DNA from: UBA4810 sp002479215
GTDB taxonomy: Bacteria; Desulfobacterota; Syntrophia; Syntrophales; Smithellaceae
DNA length: 64,000 nt
Direction of reading: 5' to 3'
Assembly: GCA_049514435.1 (NCBI GenBank)
Contig: JBEKVB010000002.1
Location: forward strand, 1 to 64,000
In this document: positions 41,688-49,950 of the stretch, in pieces
Numbering within the stretch: the first letter of the stretch is position 1
Layout of the letters: every line of letters begins with the position of its first letter
Notes under the pieces: model-generated
The model's input: the letters and a program-made list of their open reading frames with translations, nothing else
Told to the model about the DNA's origin: nothing
Databases searched by the model: none
Position numbers and translations under genes: made by a program

Positions 41688-42458
41688 ATGCATATCGACT
41701 GGTTTGTTTTGTTTTGCCAAATCTTCAATTTTCTGCTGCTCGTCTATCTATTGAAGCGCTTTCTTTATGGGCGAATCATCAAAGCAATGGATGATCGGGA
41801 GGCAACAATTGCCGCTCGTTTCGCCGATGCCGAGAAAATGAAAACGAAAGCGGAAGAGGCAGCCGAGATCTATGACAGGAAAAACCAGTTGCTTGCTGAG
41901 AAATCGGAACAATTGCTCAATGAAGTAAGTATTGCGGCGGAGAGTAAACGGAAAGAACTCATGGAAAAGGTGCGGGAAGACGTCGACGCGATCAAAACAC
42001 GCTGGCAAGATATGTTGATGAGAGAAAAGGATGCGTTTTTTCAGGATCTTCGCGGGCGGGCGGCCCGACAGATTTACGCCACAGCTCGCCGGGCATTGAC
42101 AGACCTTGCCGACGCGGACCTGGAGGCGCGGATTGTCGATGAATTTATTCGGCGGGTCCGGGAATTGGACAAAGAAAAATCCGCACAAATCCGCAAAGCT
42201 ATTACCGGTGGTGGTAATAGAGTAACTGTCCAAAGCGCTTTTGATATTCCGAAGGAAACACAAGACCGGATAGAACAGGCTTTAAAAAAGCAAATCACCA
42301 AAGGCTTTACTATCAATTATTCAATGCAGCCGGAAGTCGTTTCCGGCATAGAGTTGCGGGTTAACGGCCACAAGATCGCCTGGAGTCTGAATGAGTATCT
42401 GGAAACACTGGTAGAAAATTTGACCGAAACCCTTCAGAAAGAAGCACACAGCGGATAG
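41688..42458 (+). CDS. atpF: N-ATPase b subunit with delta-like C-terminal domain
   Basis: 256 residues, about 90 more than a normal b subunit. One N-terminal membrane helix (4-22) is followed by a long charged coiled coil (30-170). Residues about 178-250 (VTVQSAFDIPKETQDRIEQAL, then EVVSGIELRVNGHKIAWSL) resemble the C-terminal beta domain of the delta subunit (VxSAxxL...GGxxxRVGDxxxDxS). The operon has no atpH, so this tail probably replaces delta in holding F1 to the peripheral stalk. Confidence 0.9.
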   Translation: MHIDWFVLFCQIFNFLLLVYLLKRFLYGRIIKAMDDREATIAARFADAEKMKTKAEEAAEIYDRKNQLLAEKSEQLLNEVSIAAESKRKELMEKVREDVDAIKTRWQDMLMREKDAFFQDLRGRAARQIYATARRALTDLADADLEARIVDEFIRRVRELDKEKSAQIRKAITGGGNRVTVQSAFDIPKETQDRIEQALKKQITKGFTINYSMQPEVVSGIELRVNGHKIAWSLNEYLETLVENLTETLQKEAHSG

Positions 42459-42483
42459 TAGGGAATATTGAGGGAGGAGCAGA

Positions 42484-44052
42484 ATGAGCGAACAAGTTAA
42501 TATAACCGACACTCAGGAATTAAAAACTTTTCTTGATGACACCTTTTCGACGATGGATAAGGTTTTAAAAAAACAGAAACCTGAACTGCGACAATACGAA
42601 ATCGGCACAATTCAATTTGTGGGCAGGGACATTGCCAGAGTCAGCGGACTGCCGAACATCCGCGCGGAGGAACTGGTGCAATTTTCCGGAAATTATATGG
42701 GACTTGTCTTCAATATAGACCCGGAGGAAATAGGCATTGTTCTTCTTGACCCCAGTGAACACCTTCAGGTCGGTACCGAAGTCCACCGCACTAAGCGCGT
42801 TCTCGACGTCCCTGTAGGTGAAGGCCTTTTGGGACGGGTGGTTGATCCTCTAGGTCGTCCTCTGGATGGTCTGGGAGAGATTAATACCGTCAAACGGCTC
42901 CCCGTCGAAAGGCCGGCTCCAGCGGTAATGGACCGCGCCCCGGTGACTGTTCCGCTACAGACGGGGATCAAGGTCATCGATGCCCTTATCCCCATCGGCC
43001 GCGGCCAGCGGGAACTAATCTTAGGCGACCGTCAGACGGGAAAGACAGCCATCGCAGTAGATACTATCATCAACCAGAAAGAGACGGGAATTATCTCTAT
43101 TTATTGTGCAGTCGGCAAGAAGAGCGCCGATGTGGCCAAGGTTATCGCCGATTTGCGTGACCGCGGTGTGATGCAATCTTGTATTGTTGTTGTGGCTACA
43201 GGCGAAGATACGCCCGGCCTGCAGTTTGTCGCGCCCTATGCGGCAACGACAATGGGGGAATATTTCATGGAGCAGGGACGCGATGTTCTCATTATTTACG
43301 ATGATCTTACATCGCACGCCCGCGCTTACCGCGAGGTATCTCTGCTGCTGCGGCGGCCTCCGGGACGCGAGGCTTTCCCCGGTGATATCTTTTACATTCA
43401 TTCCCGGCTGCTGGAACGCTCCACACATCTGCGTCCCGAATTGGGCGGTGGATCATTAACCTCTTTGCCGATTACGGAAACCGAAGCTCAGGATTTATCT
43501 TCCTATATCCCCACAAATTTGATCTCGATTACAGACGGACAAATTTACCTGTCCCCGGTTCTTTTCAACAAAGGAATCCTACCCGCCGTCGATGTCGGAA
43601 AATCGGTTTCGCGCGTGGGCGGTAAAACACAGTTGCCTGCTTACCGCTCCGTGGCCGGCGATCTGCGCCTTTCCTACTCGCAGTTCGAGGAACTGGAATC
43701 GTTCTCCCGCTTCGGGACGCGTCTTGACGAGAGCACCCGCAAAACCCTTGAGCGCGGGTGGCGTGTCCGGGAAATATTGAAACAGGGACAATACAAACCC
43801 CTTAGAGCATCGGAGCAGATAGCCTCGCTTCTTTCCGTGACAGGAGGAAGTCTGGATAATGTTCCGACAGAAAAGGTGAGGGAGGCGGAAGAATCTCTCC
43901 TCCAAACAGTAACACAGCAACTGTCCGAGGTCTGCGGGCGTATTGAAGCAGGAAACAAACTGGAAATATCGGACAGGGATAACGTCTTGATGAAAGTCAA
44001 GGCTGCCGTTGCGCCTTTTGAAGTTACAGAGGAAGTTGATGCAAACAACTGA
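42484..44052 (+). CDS. atpA: N-ATPase alpha subunit
   Basis: 522 residues. P-loop GDRQTGKTAIAVDTIINQ, ERPAPAVMDRAPVTVPLQTG, DDLTSHARAYREVSLLLRRPPGREAFPGD (cut here to its ends: DDLTSHARAYR and RPPGREAFPGD) are marks of the non-catalytic alpha subunit of F1. AGGAGCAG precedes the ATG. It follows atpF by 25 bp and overlaps atpG by 14 nt. Confidence 0.95.
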   Translation: MSEQVNITDTQELKTFLDDTFSTMDKVLKKQKPELRQYEIGTIQFVGRDIARVSGLPNIRAEELVQFSGNYMGLVFNIDPEEIGIVLLDPSEHLQVGTEVHRTKRVLDVPVGEGLLGRVVDPLGRPLDGLGEINTVKRLPVERPAPAVMDRAPVTVPLQTGIKVIDALIPIGRGQRELILGDRQTGKTAIAVDTIINQKETGIISIYCAVGKKSADVAKVIADLRDRGVMQSCIVVVATGEDTPGLQFVAPYAATTMGEYFMEQGRDVLIIYDDLTSHARAYREVSLLLRRPPGREAFPGDIFYIHSRLLERSTHLRPELGGGSLTSLPITETEAQDLSSYIPTNLISITDGQIYLSPVLFNKGILPAVDVGKSVSRVGGKTQLPAYRSVAGDLRLSYSQFEELESFSRFGTRLDESTRKTLERGWRVREILKQGQYKPLRASEQIASLLSVTGGSLDNVPTEKVREAEESLLQTVTQQLSEVCGRIEAGNKLEISDRDNVLMKVKAAVAPFEVTEEVDANN

Positions 44053-45025
44053 GTCTATCAAAAGAAGGGTGAAGAGCGCGGGTGATCTTCTTTCCGTCGT
44101 CAAGACCATGAAGGCTCTAGCCGCAGTGAGTATCCGTCAATACCAGCGGGCTGTCGAGTCCCTGACCGATTACAACAGGGCGGTGGAGATGGGTCTGCAG
44201 ATAGTCCTGAAAGAGCGGATGGAGCCACCAGCACAGACAAAGGCCCCAACAATGAAGCGTCTGGGCGCCATCGTTTTCGGTTCCGATCAAGGATTATGCG
44301 GCCAGCTTAATGAACAGATATCTGTCTTTACTCTGGAACATATGAAGAATATCGGCATCAAGAAGGAAAATCGTATGGTTCTGTCTGTAGGTGCACGAGT
44401 AGCCGATTATGTAGAGGATGCCGGACAGCCGATCTCCGAGGTTTTGACAACGCCCAGTTCGACGGCCGGGATTACGCCGCTTGTTCAGGAAATTATTATG
44501 ATCATTGATGAGTGGCATTTCCGCCATCAGGTCGACCATTTTTTGCTTTTTTACAATAAATATCTAACGGGAGCCTCCTACAGCCCTCATCTGGTTCAGC
44601 TCCTTCCTGTCAACAGGGAATGGCTAAAAGAAATAGCCCAAAAAAAATGGGATTCTAAATCACTGCCAATTTTTCGGATGGATGGTGATTTGATTTTCTC
44701 TTCGCTGATTAGGGAATATCTCTTCGTTTCTTTATACCGTGCTTTTGCCGAATCCCTGGCCAGCGAAAATGCCAGCCGTCTGGCTTCGATGCAAAATGCT
44801 GAGAAAAATATCGAAGAACAGCTGCAGGAACTTCATGGACAGTTTCACCGGCAGCGCCAGATGACCATTACCGAAGAGCTGTTAGATATTGTGGCCGGCT
44901 TTGAGGCCTTGAGTGAAGAAAAGGGTCAAACCATCGTCAACCAGAAAGAGGGTGATAGTCATGATGGTAAAAAAACACATATGCGGCATATGCGCTTGGC
45001 GCAGGGAATGTCAAAAAAGGTTTAA
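44039..45025 (+). CDS. atpG: N-ATPase gamma subunit
   Basis: 328 residues from ATG 44039 (GAGGAAG 6 nt upstream, within the end of atpA). The N-terminal helix TESIKRRVKSAGDLLSVVKTMKALAAVS and the mid-sequence VFGSDQGLCGQLN are typical of gamma. The C-terminal helix (about 250-300) pairs with the N-terminal one. The last 20 or so codons overlap the next gene and look unlike the family, so the end may have been extended by mutation. Confidence 0.93.
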   Translation: MQTTESIKRRVKSAGDLLSVVKTMKALAAVSIRQYQRAVESLTDYNRAVEMGLQIVLKERMEPPAQTKAPTMKRLGAIVFGSDQGLCGQLNEQISVFTLEHMKNIGIKKENRMVLSVGARVADYVEDAGQPISEVLTTPSSTAGITPLVQEIIMIIDEWHFRHQVDHFLLFYNKYLTGASYSPHLVQLLPVNREWLKEIAQKKWDSKSLPIFRMDGDLIFSSLIREYLFVSLYRAFAESLASENASRLASMQNAEKNIEEQLQELHGQFHRQRQMTITEELLDIVAGFEALSEEKGQTIVNQKEGDSHDGKKTHMRHMRLAQGMSKKV

Positions 45026-45821
45026 GTTATCAACGGATGCCTTTCTTGGAAGCCATTGTCCTGATTACACCAGGGATTTATCTATTAAAGCCAGTCCTGC
45101 GAATGAACTGGAAGATGAAAAAGCGATCATAGATAGAATGGTTGCGCAGCAGGTGGATAAGTGGCGCAAGCTGTTGGATAAAGCATTAAAACACGGAATT
45201 GAAATAGAAAAATATAAAGGCGGACCGGTGATAACTATTTCCAGAGAACCGGGAAGCGGCGGAAGTGAAATTGCCAGAAGGCTAGCCAAAGCATTAGATA
45301 TGGATTTGATCGGTGCTCAAATAATACAACATGTAGCGGATAGCGCCAAGATGAGCAGAAAAGTTATCGAATCACTAGATGAAAAAGAGGTATCTTTCCG
45401 GGATACCTTACTTTCATCTCTGTTTGGGGAATACCGTCCCTGGCCGGGTGAATTTCTGCAGCACCTAACCAGAGTGATAGGGACTATCGGAGTCTTTGGC
45501 AATACTATTATCGTAGGAAGAGGTGCGAATCATATCCTGCCGCGAGAAAAAGCATTTAAGGTCAGAATAATTGCCCCTCTGGAATACAGGATTAAATATT
45601 TCATGGAAGATAGGGGATATTCTAAAGCCGAGGCGGAACAATATGTAGTCAAAACAGAAAATAACCGCAAGGCATTTGTACGGAAATATTTTAATGCCGA
45701 TGTTGCTGATCCCAAACACTATGATATCATAATAAACACGGAAGGAATGTCGCTGGAAGCAGCAACACAGGCAATTATCGCCGCCTTCAAGAAAAAAATG
45801 AATCTGGATCTGGAAGATTGA
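44961..45821 (+). CDS. cytidylate kinase-like protein with Cys-rich N-terminus
   Basis: 286 residues. Residues 7-35 have four Cys (CGICAWRREC..., HCPDY), likely a metal site. The kinase part has ITISREPGSGGSEIARRLA (P-loop variant of cytidylate kinase-like proteins), IVGRGANHILP and a late RKYFNADVADPKHYDIIINT, as in the Cytidylate_kin2 family. The ATG at 44961 has GGTGA upstream and lies inside atpG (65-nt overlap). Role unknown; membership of the N-ATPase transcript is likely from the overlap. Confidence 0.82.
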   Translation: MMVKKHICGICAWRRECQKRFKLSTDAFLGSHCPDYTRDLSIKASPANELEDEKAIIDRMVAQQVDKWRKLLDKALKHGIEIEKYKGGPVITISREPGSGGSEIARRLAKALDMDLIGAQIIQHVADSAKMSRKVIESLDEKEVSFRDTLLSSLFGEYRPWPGEFLQHLTRVIGTIGVFGNTIIVGRGANHILPREKAFKVRIIAPLEYRIKYFMEDRGYSKAEAEQYVVKTENNRKAFVRKYFNADVADPKHYDIIINTEGMSLEAATQAIIAAFKKKMNLDLED

Positions 45822-45910
45822 AATTTTTACAGCATGCAGGCGTAGACTTTTATAGAGAAGCAGGGTAAATTAAGTGTTTATACCGCTGATAATCCAGATA
45901 TCTTTTCTCG

Positions 45911-46642
45911 TCATTTTTTGAAAACATTATCTCCGGACTTCTTTTTCCCATAAGGACATACGTATAAGCACATGCCGCACACCGGCAGTTGTCCTTTTTT
46001 CGTCATTGCCACAAAATAATCATTGCACAGTTGAGCGTTATATCTCATTTCTCGTGATTCATTCGGATAAAAATTTCTTCCTGTAAACGCCTTTATGGGA
46101 CAAATGTTCACGCAATCAAGACAATCGCCGCATTTTTCGTCCATAGGCTTCCCGGTTGGCTGGAGCAGAGCGTCAGTTAAAATAGATGCCCAGCGAACAC
46201 GTGGACCGTTATTCGGTGTAATTAACAGACAGCTTTTCCCAATCCAGCCAAGCCCCGAAAGATGCGCGCCCAGCTTATGAGAAAAAACAGCGCAAATGCG
46301 TTCATCATCGTATCTTTCGGAAGCAGGAATCGGCATCACATCATAACCCAGCTCCTGAATAAAACTGCTTATCATGGAGGTGTTATAATCCAATCTATCA
46401 TTAATTATTTTGTAGGCATGGAACCTGTAATTTACCGCGACAGCTTTGTTCGAGCGTAGCGGCAGTTGATTGACAATGGTATCCGGAAGTTTCAAGCCGA
46501 TAGAAATACAATACTGGAAGTCAGAAAGAATATTTCCGCCCTGACCGATTATAAAATCTTTTGCCAGGGAGAGATCGCTGATTCCAAAATAATTGACGTC
46601 GAATTTTTGGGTAAATTTCCGAATTTTTGTATTCAGGTCCAT
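45911..46642 (-). CDS. QueG-like double-cluster ferredoxin protein (epoxyqueuosine reductase-like)
   Basis: 243 residues. The C-terminal half has CGDCLDCVNICPIKAFTGRNF and CGMCLYVCPYGKK, two 4Fe-4S sites. SGLGWIGKSCLLITP precedes them, as in QueG and reductive-dehalogenase-like relatives. It is shorter than QueG (about 350-380) and lacks its HEAT-like C-terminus, so it is better called a QueG-related iron-sulfur protein than QueG itself. It is convergent with the N-ATPase operon. Confidence 0.82.
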   Translation of the reverse strand: MDLNTKIRKFTQKFDVNYFGISDLSLAKDFIIGQGGNILSDFQYCISIGLKLPDTIVNQLPLRSNKAVAVNYRFHAYKIINDRLDYNTSMISSFIQELGYDVMPIPASERYDDERICAVFSHKLGAHLSGLGWIGKSCLLITPNNGPRVRWASILTDALLQPTGKPMDEKCGDCLDCVNICPIKAFTGRNFYPNESREMRYNAQLCNDYFVAMTKKGQLPVCGMCLYVCPYGKKKSGDNVFKK

Positions 46643-46696
46643 AAATTATTCATCATTGGAACTGGACACTATTTTTAATTTTTTCCATTAATCGCT

Positions 46697-46858
46697 TCAA
46701 TGTCGGCTAAATCTTTTTAGCAAAAAAAATCGGATAACGCCATCCAATTCATTGGCTACTGATTTTTTGCAAGTTCTGCAATTTTGCGCACTTCTGTAAA
46801 GTGATTTCCCACAGGAGGGACAATGATAACGTTCACATTCAGCCCTTGCCCACTCTAT
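46697..46858 (-). pseudogene. C-terminal zinc-ribbon fragment (DUF3795-like)
   Basis: The minus-strand frame reads IEWARAECERYHCPSCGKSL, then NCRTCKKSVANELDG, with two CxxC pairs. This looks like the end of DUF3795-type proteins, whose last part is a zinc ribbon. There is no ATG, although AGGAGG lies upstream. It is probably the tail of a deleted gene. Confidence 0.45.
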
Positions 46859-46884
46859 TGATACCTCCTAAAATATCATAGCCT

Positions 46885-47197
46885 CTATCTTTCTGATTTA
46901 TTTCGGTCCTCAACTTTTACTTCCATGACGATATGACCCCAGCCGCCGCACCTCACTCCAACATCAGGACAGCTAAACCGTTTGAACCTCATTTTATTAG
47001 GATCAACGCCGGCATAAAGAAGTTCAGCTAAGGCGGGCATGGCCAGAGCAACCGAATGTAAGGCGAAAATACAAAATTAAAGCCGTTTTGGACAAAACAT
47101 CTTCGTTCCTGGGATTGGCCCGGAATATCTTCATTTCTTTATCATTATAATTCAAGTGTTTCTGAATAGTTTTCCAAATATCTTCACCAATTTTCAT
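46885..47197 (-). pseudogene. TIGR04076-like protein with internal deletion
   Basis: Start ATG 47197 (AGGAG upstream) gives MKIGEDIWKTIQKHLNYNDK and NPRNEDVLSKTA. A second frame then gives IFALHSVALAMPALAELLYAG, VDPNKMRFKRFSCPDVGVRC and GGWGHIVMEV, ending at TAG 46885. The two parts are joined by a frame change around 47060-47090 and a likely deletion. The second part resembles the conserved C-terminus of small TIGR04076-like proteins of anaerobes. The family link is tentative. Confidence 0.5.
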
Positions 47198-47219
47198 TTT
47201 ATCTCCTCCTTAACAGAAT

Positions 47220-47735
47220 TTATTTGTCAAAGAAAAACTTATAATCCCGAAAACATTTGCCGTCGGTATGCATCATACAGCCTGTCACCTTGGGTTCCAC
47301 TTCGTATTTTATGCCCAAGGTGTTAAGCCAGGTATCGATCCGCAGCATGATGCCGCATTCATAACGGTCAATAACGCCCAGCGCTTTTATTCCCTCATAC
47401 GCGAAGCATGACTCCCACTTAGCGTGCATTAAGTTTTTGGCAGGCGTGCTATATTTATATTTCATAAATTTGCCGGTAGCGATCTCCATTGCTATATCAA
47501 AAAAACTTTTAAACTCATCAAAGGTATTAAGCTGCCCAACACCAACGGCCTTTTGAATGCGTTTGATCTCTACGGTGGACATGTCACGTATCGCGGCTTT
47601 GTTTATTTTATTTGTTTTTTCAATACCGCATTCCTGCAGACAGTTGTAAAACCACATGGCATCGTGAGTCATCCAGTTTTTGTTCAAAATTTCTTTTAAT
47701 TCATTTTTGCTAAGCGAATTTGAGTCAGCATTCAT
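47220..47735 (-). CDS. DUF6125 / ATC hydrolase-like family protein
   Basis: 171 residues. HDAMWFYNCLQECGIEKTNKIN, then WESCFAYEGIKALGVIDRYECGI, RIDTWLNTLGI and a Cys-rich end (GCMMHTDGKCFRDYKF) match a family seen widely in anaerobic bacteria and annotated as DUF6125 or L-2-amino-thiazoline-4-carboxylate hydrolase-like. Function is not established. Ribosome site AAGGAG before the ATG. It is 22 bp upstream of the broken gene at 46885-47197, with which it was likely co-transcribed. Confidence 0.75.
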   Translation of the reverse strand: MNADSNSLSKNELKEILNKNWMTHDAMWFYNCLQECGIEKTNKINKAAIRDMSTVEIKRIQKAVGVGQLNTFDEFKSFFDIAMEIATGKFMKYKYSTPAKNLMHAKWESCFAYEGIKALGVIDRYECGIMLRIDTWLNTLGIKYEVEPKVTGCMMHTDGKCFRDYKFFFDK

Positions 47736-47990
47736 TTTATAAATTCTCCTTATCCTGGATAATTTCTATTTCAATGCTGCCTATAGTTATTACAACCAGA
47801 GGCCGTTGGTAATTTCTCCCATATAAACAGGTTCAAAAGAGTCAAAAGCAATATCTCTAACCTGCGTAAACTTCTCCCACAAAAGTTCAAGATACCCTTT
47901 TTGACATGTTCATAATCCCGTTTCCTGACAAAAAATATTAAACCGGTAAATTGGAAGTCCAAAACAAGTATCTTATAGTATAAAATATTG

Positions 47991-48064
47991 GTGTTTTACA
48001 ATAAAATGATATTTTTGATAAAACACTATTAATAATTGACAGTTATCTTAACAAAGAATATAGG
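47991..48064 (+). promoter_or_regulatory. promoter and operator of the acyl-CoA synthetase gene (duplicate of 52268-52346)
   Basis: -35 TTGACA (48036-48041), 17-bp spacer, -10 TATAGG (48059-48064). Upstream is the inverted repeat GTGTTTTA (47991-47998) and TAAAACAC (48019-48026). The whole 80 bp aligns without gaps to the promoter at 52268-52346. The gap 47736-47990 shows no gene. Confidence 0.75.
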
Positions 48065-48087
48065 TACGATATAGGAGGTTATTTACA

Positions 48088-48159
48088 ATGGCAAGATACC
48101 TTCCCATATATATAATTGAAGCCCAAAAATCTTTTTCACAAAAACTCAAATCCACTTAA
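48088..48159 (+). pseudogene. 23-codon leader ORF copied from the SCP2-like gene start
   Basis: GGAGGTTATTTACAATGGCA, then AGATAC, is identical to the ribosome site and first codons of the gene at 52563. After MARY the sequence differs and stops at 48157-48159. It is the truncated 5' end of a duplicated gene, left between the promoter and the synthetase gene. It may still be translated. Confidence 0.6.
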
Positions 48160-48174
48160 TTTAGGAGGCAAGAA

Positions 48175-49857
48175 ATGGAAGAAAAACCCTGGCATCGTCA
48201 CTATGATTACAACGTTCCCACAACCATTCGCTATCCGCGTCTGGCCATTCACAATCTCGTTGAGCTGCCGGCCAACACCTACCCGGATAAAACCGCTCTG
48301 AACTATTTCGGAACGGAAATTACTTTCTGGGATCTGCGTACCCAGATCCTGCGATTTGCCAATGCCCTCGGGGCCTTGGGGATACAAAAAGGAGATCGGA
48401 TCGGAATTCATCTGCCTAACTGCCCCCAGTACCCGATCGCTTATTATGCGGCCTTGTCCCTCGGCGCCATCATCGTCAACCTCAACCCCCTTTATACCCC
48501 TAATGAGTTGAAAATGATGGCGAACACCTCGGGACTGACGACGTTGATTACCTTCGACATGGCCCTTCCGGCGATTCGCACGTTATGCAAAGATATCCGA
48601 ATACCCAGGGTCATCGTGACCGCCGTCACAGACTACATCAAGGGATTCCCCGTGAGTTCCTTCAAGAGTCTTGATCTGGAGGAAGGGTGGCTCCATTTTT
48701 CGGAACTTCTCGATAAATCCACGTCGACCAAGCGTTCCAGGGTAGAGGTAACCCCTCAAGATCCAGCCTTGATTCAATTCACCGGCGGCACGACGGGCAT
48801 TCCCAAGGGCGCTGTTCTTACTCATGGAAACGTTATCGCAGCAGTCTTGTATTGCGCCTTGTGGGGAAACCCAACGATGATGCTGACCCCACCAGAGCGG
48901 CGGAGTGTCATGGCGGTCCTGCCCTATTTCCATGTCTACGGAAATATCGTCGTCATGAACTGGGCCATGTTCCAATGTGCCACACAGATACAGGTTCCCC
49001 GCTTCAACATAGACGAAATGATGGGGCTTCTGGCCAATTTCAACGAGATCACCTTCTTCCCGACAGTTCCCACCCTGATAAGCGCCCTGATCAACCACCC
49101 CAAGGCGGAAGAGCTAAACCTTGCCAAAAAAATCGGATTGTTGAACTCCGGAGCAGCACCCATGGCCACGGAACTCATCGATAAGGTCAAGGATATGGGC
49201 ATTTATTTCAGCGAAGGTTACGGTCTGTCCGAATCCACTTCCGTCGGCATCAGCAACCCGATCCTGGGCCTCAAAAAAGTGGGAAGCATCGGCATTCCCA
49301 TACCCGATAACGACGTCAAACTCGTGGATATCGAAAACGGCACGACGGAAATGCCCCAGGGACAGCCGGGCGAGATCATCATGAAAGGCCCCGTCATCAT
49401 GCAGGGGTATTGGAACAACCCGGAAGAAACGGCAGGACAGCTCAAAGACGGTTGGCTGCACACGGGAGACATTGCCATAAGAGATGAAGACGGTTATATT
49501 TTTATCGTAGATCGTAAAAAAGATATGATTATCGCCGGTGGATTCAATATTTATCCGCGCGATATTGATGAAGTTCTCTTTCAGCATCCCAAAGTTGCCG
49601 AGGCCGTAGCACTGGGTGTTAAAGACGAATACCGTGGCGAGACGGTCAAGGCTTTCGTTGTTCTGAAGCCGGGAGAAACGTGTACACAAGAGGAAATCAT
49701 CAAATTCTGCAAGGAAAAGCTGGCACCCTATAAGGTGCCCAAACTGGTTGAATTCCGTGATTCGATTCCCAAGTCTGCCATCGGTAAAATTCTGCGCAAG
49801 ATTTTAAGGGAGGAAGAGGAAGCGAAGGCGAAGGCAAAAGCAAAACAGAAAAAATAA
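48175..49857 (+). CDS. AMP-forming acyl-CoA synthetase (FadD-like)
   Basis: 560 residues. ATP/AMP motif FTGGTTGIPKGAVLTHGN, GYGLSESTS (A5), GWLHTGDIA and DRKKDMII (A7/A8), and the C-terminal catalytic Lys in KSAIGKILRK. It is close to long-chain fatty acyl-CoA ligases of Desulfobacterota. The substrate could be a fatty or aryl acid. Ribosome site AGGAGG 6 nt before the ATG. It gives the CoA thioester needed by the nearby hydratases and dehydratases. Confidence 0.93.
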   Translation: MEEKPWHRHYDYNVPTTIRYPRLAIHNLVELPANTYPDKTALNYFGTEITFWDLRTQILRFANALGALGIQKGDRIGIHLPNCPQYPIAYYAALSLGAIIVNLNPLYTPNELKMMANTSGLTTLITFDMALPAIRTLCKDIRIPRVIVTAVTDYIKGFPVSSFKSLDLEEGWLHFSELLDKSTSTKRSRVEVTPQDPALIQFTGGTTGIPKGAVLTHGNVIAAVLYCALWGNPTMMLTPPERRSVMAVLPYFHVYGNIVVMNWAMFQCATQIQVPRFNIDEMMGLLANFNEITFFPTVPTLISALINHPKAEELNLAKKIGLLNSGAAPMATELIDKVKDMGIYFSEGYGLSESTSVGISNPILGLKKVGSIGIPIPDNDVKLVDIENGTTEMPQGQPGEIIMKGPVIMQGYWNNPEETAGQLKDGWLHTGDIAIRDEDGYIFIVDRKKDMIIAGGFNIYPRDIDEVLFQHPKVAEAVALGVKDEYRGETVKAFVVLKPGETCTQEEIIKFCKEKLAPYKVPKLVEFRDSIPKSAIGKILRKILREEEEAKAKAKAKQKK

Positions 49858-49950
49858 GGATCGATTGTAGAAATGCGGGACGCGAATTTTTCTTTTGCCT
49901 CCCGCATACTACTACATAAATAAATTGGAGAAATAAAAGAATCTTGATTT

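Noticed and set aside
47771..47962. 63-residue minus-strand frame
   Set aside because: No ribosome site, no family match, and it lies in an AT-rich promoter region.
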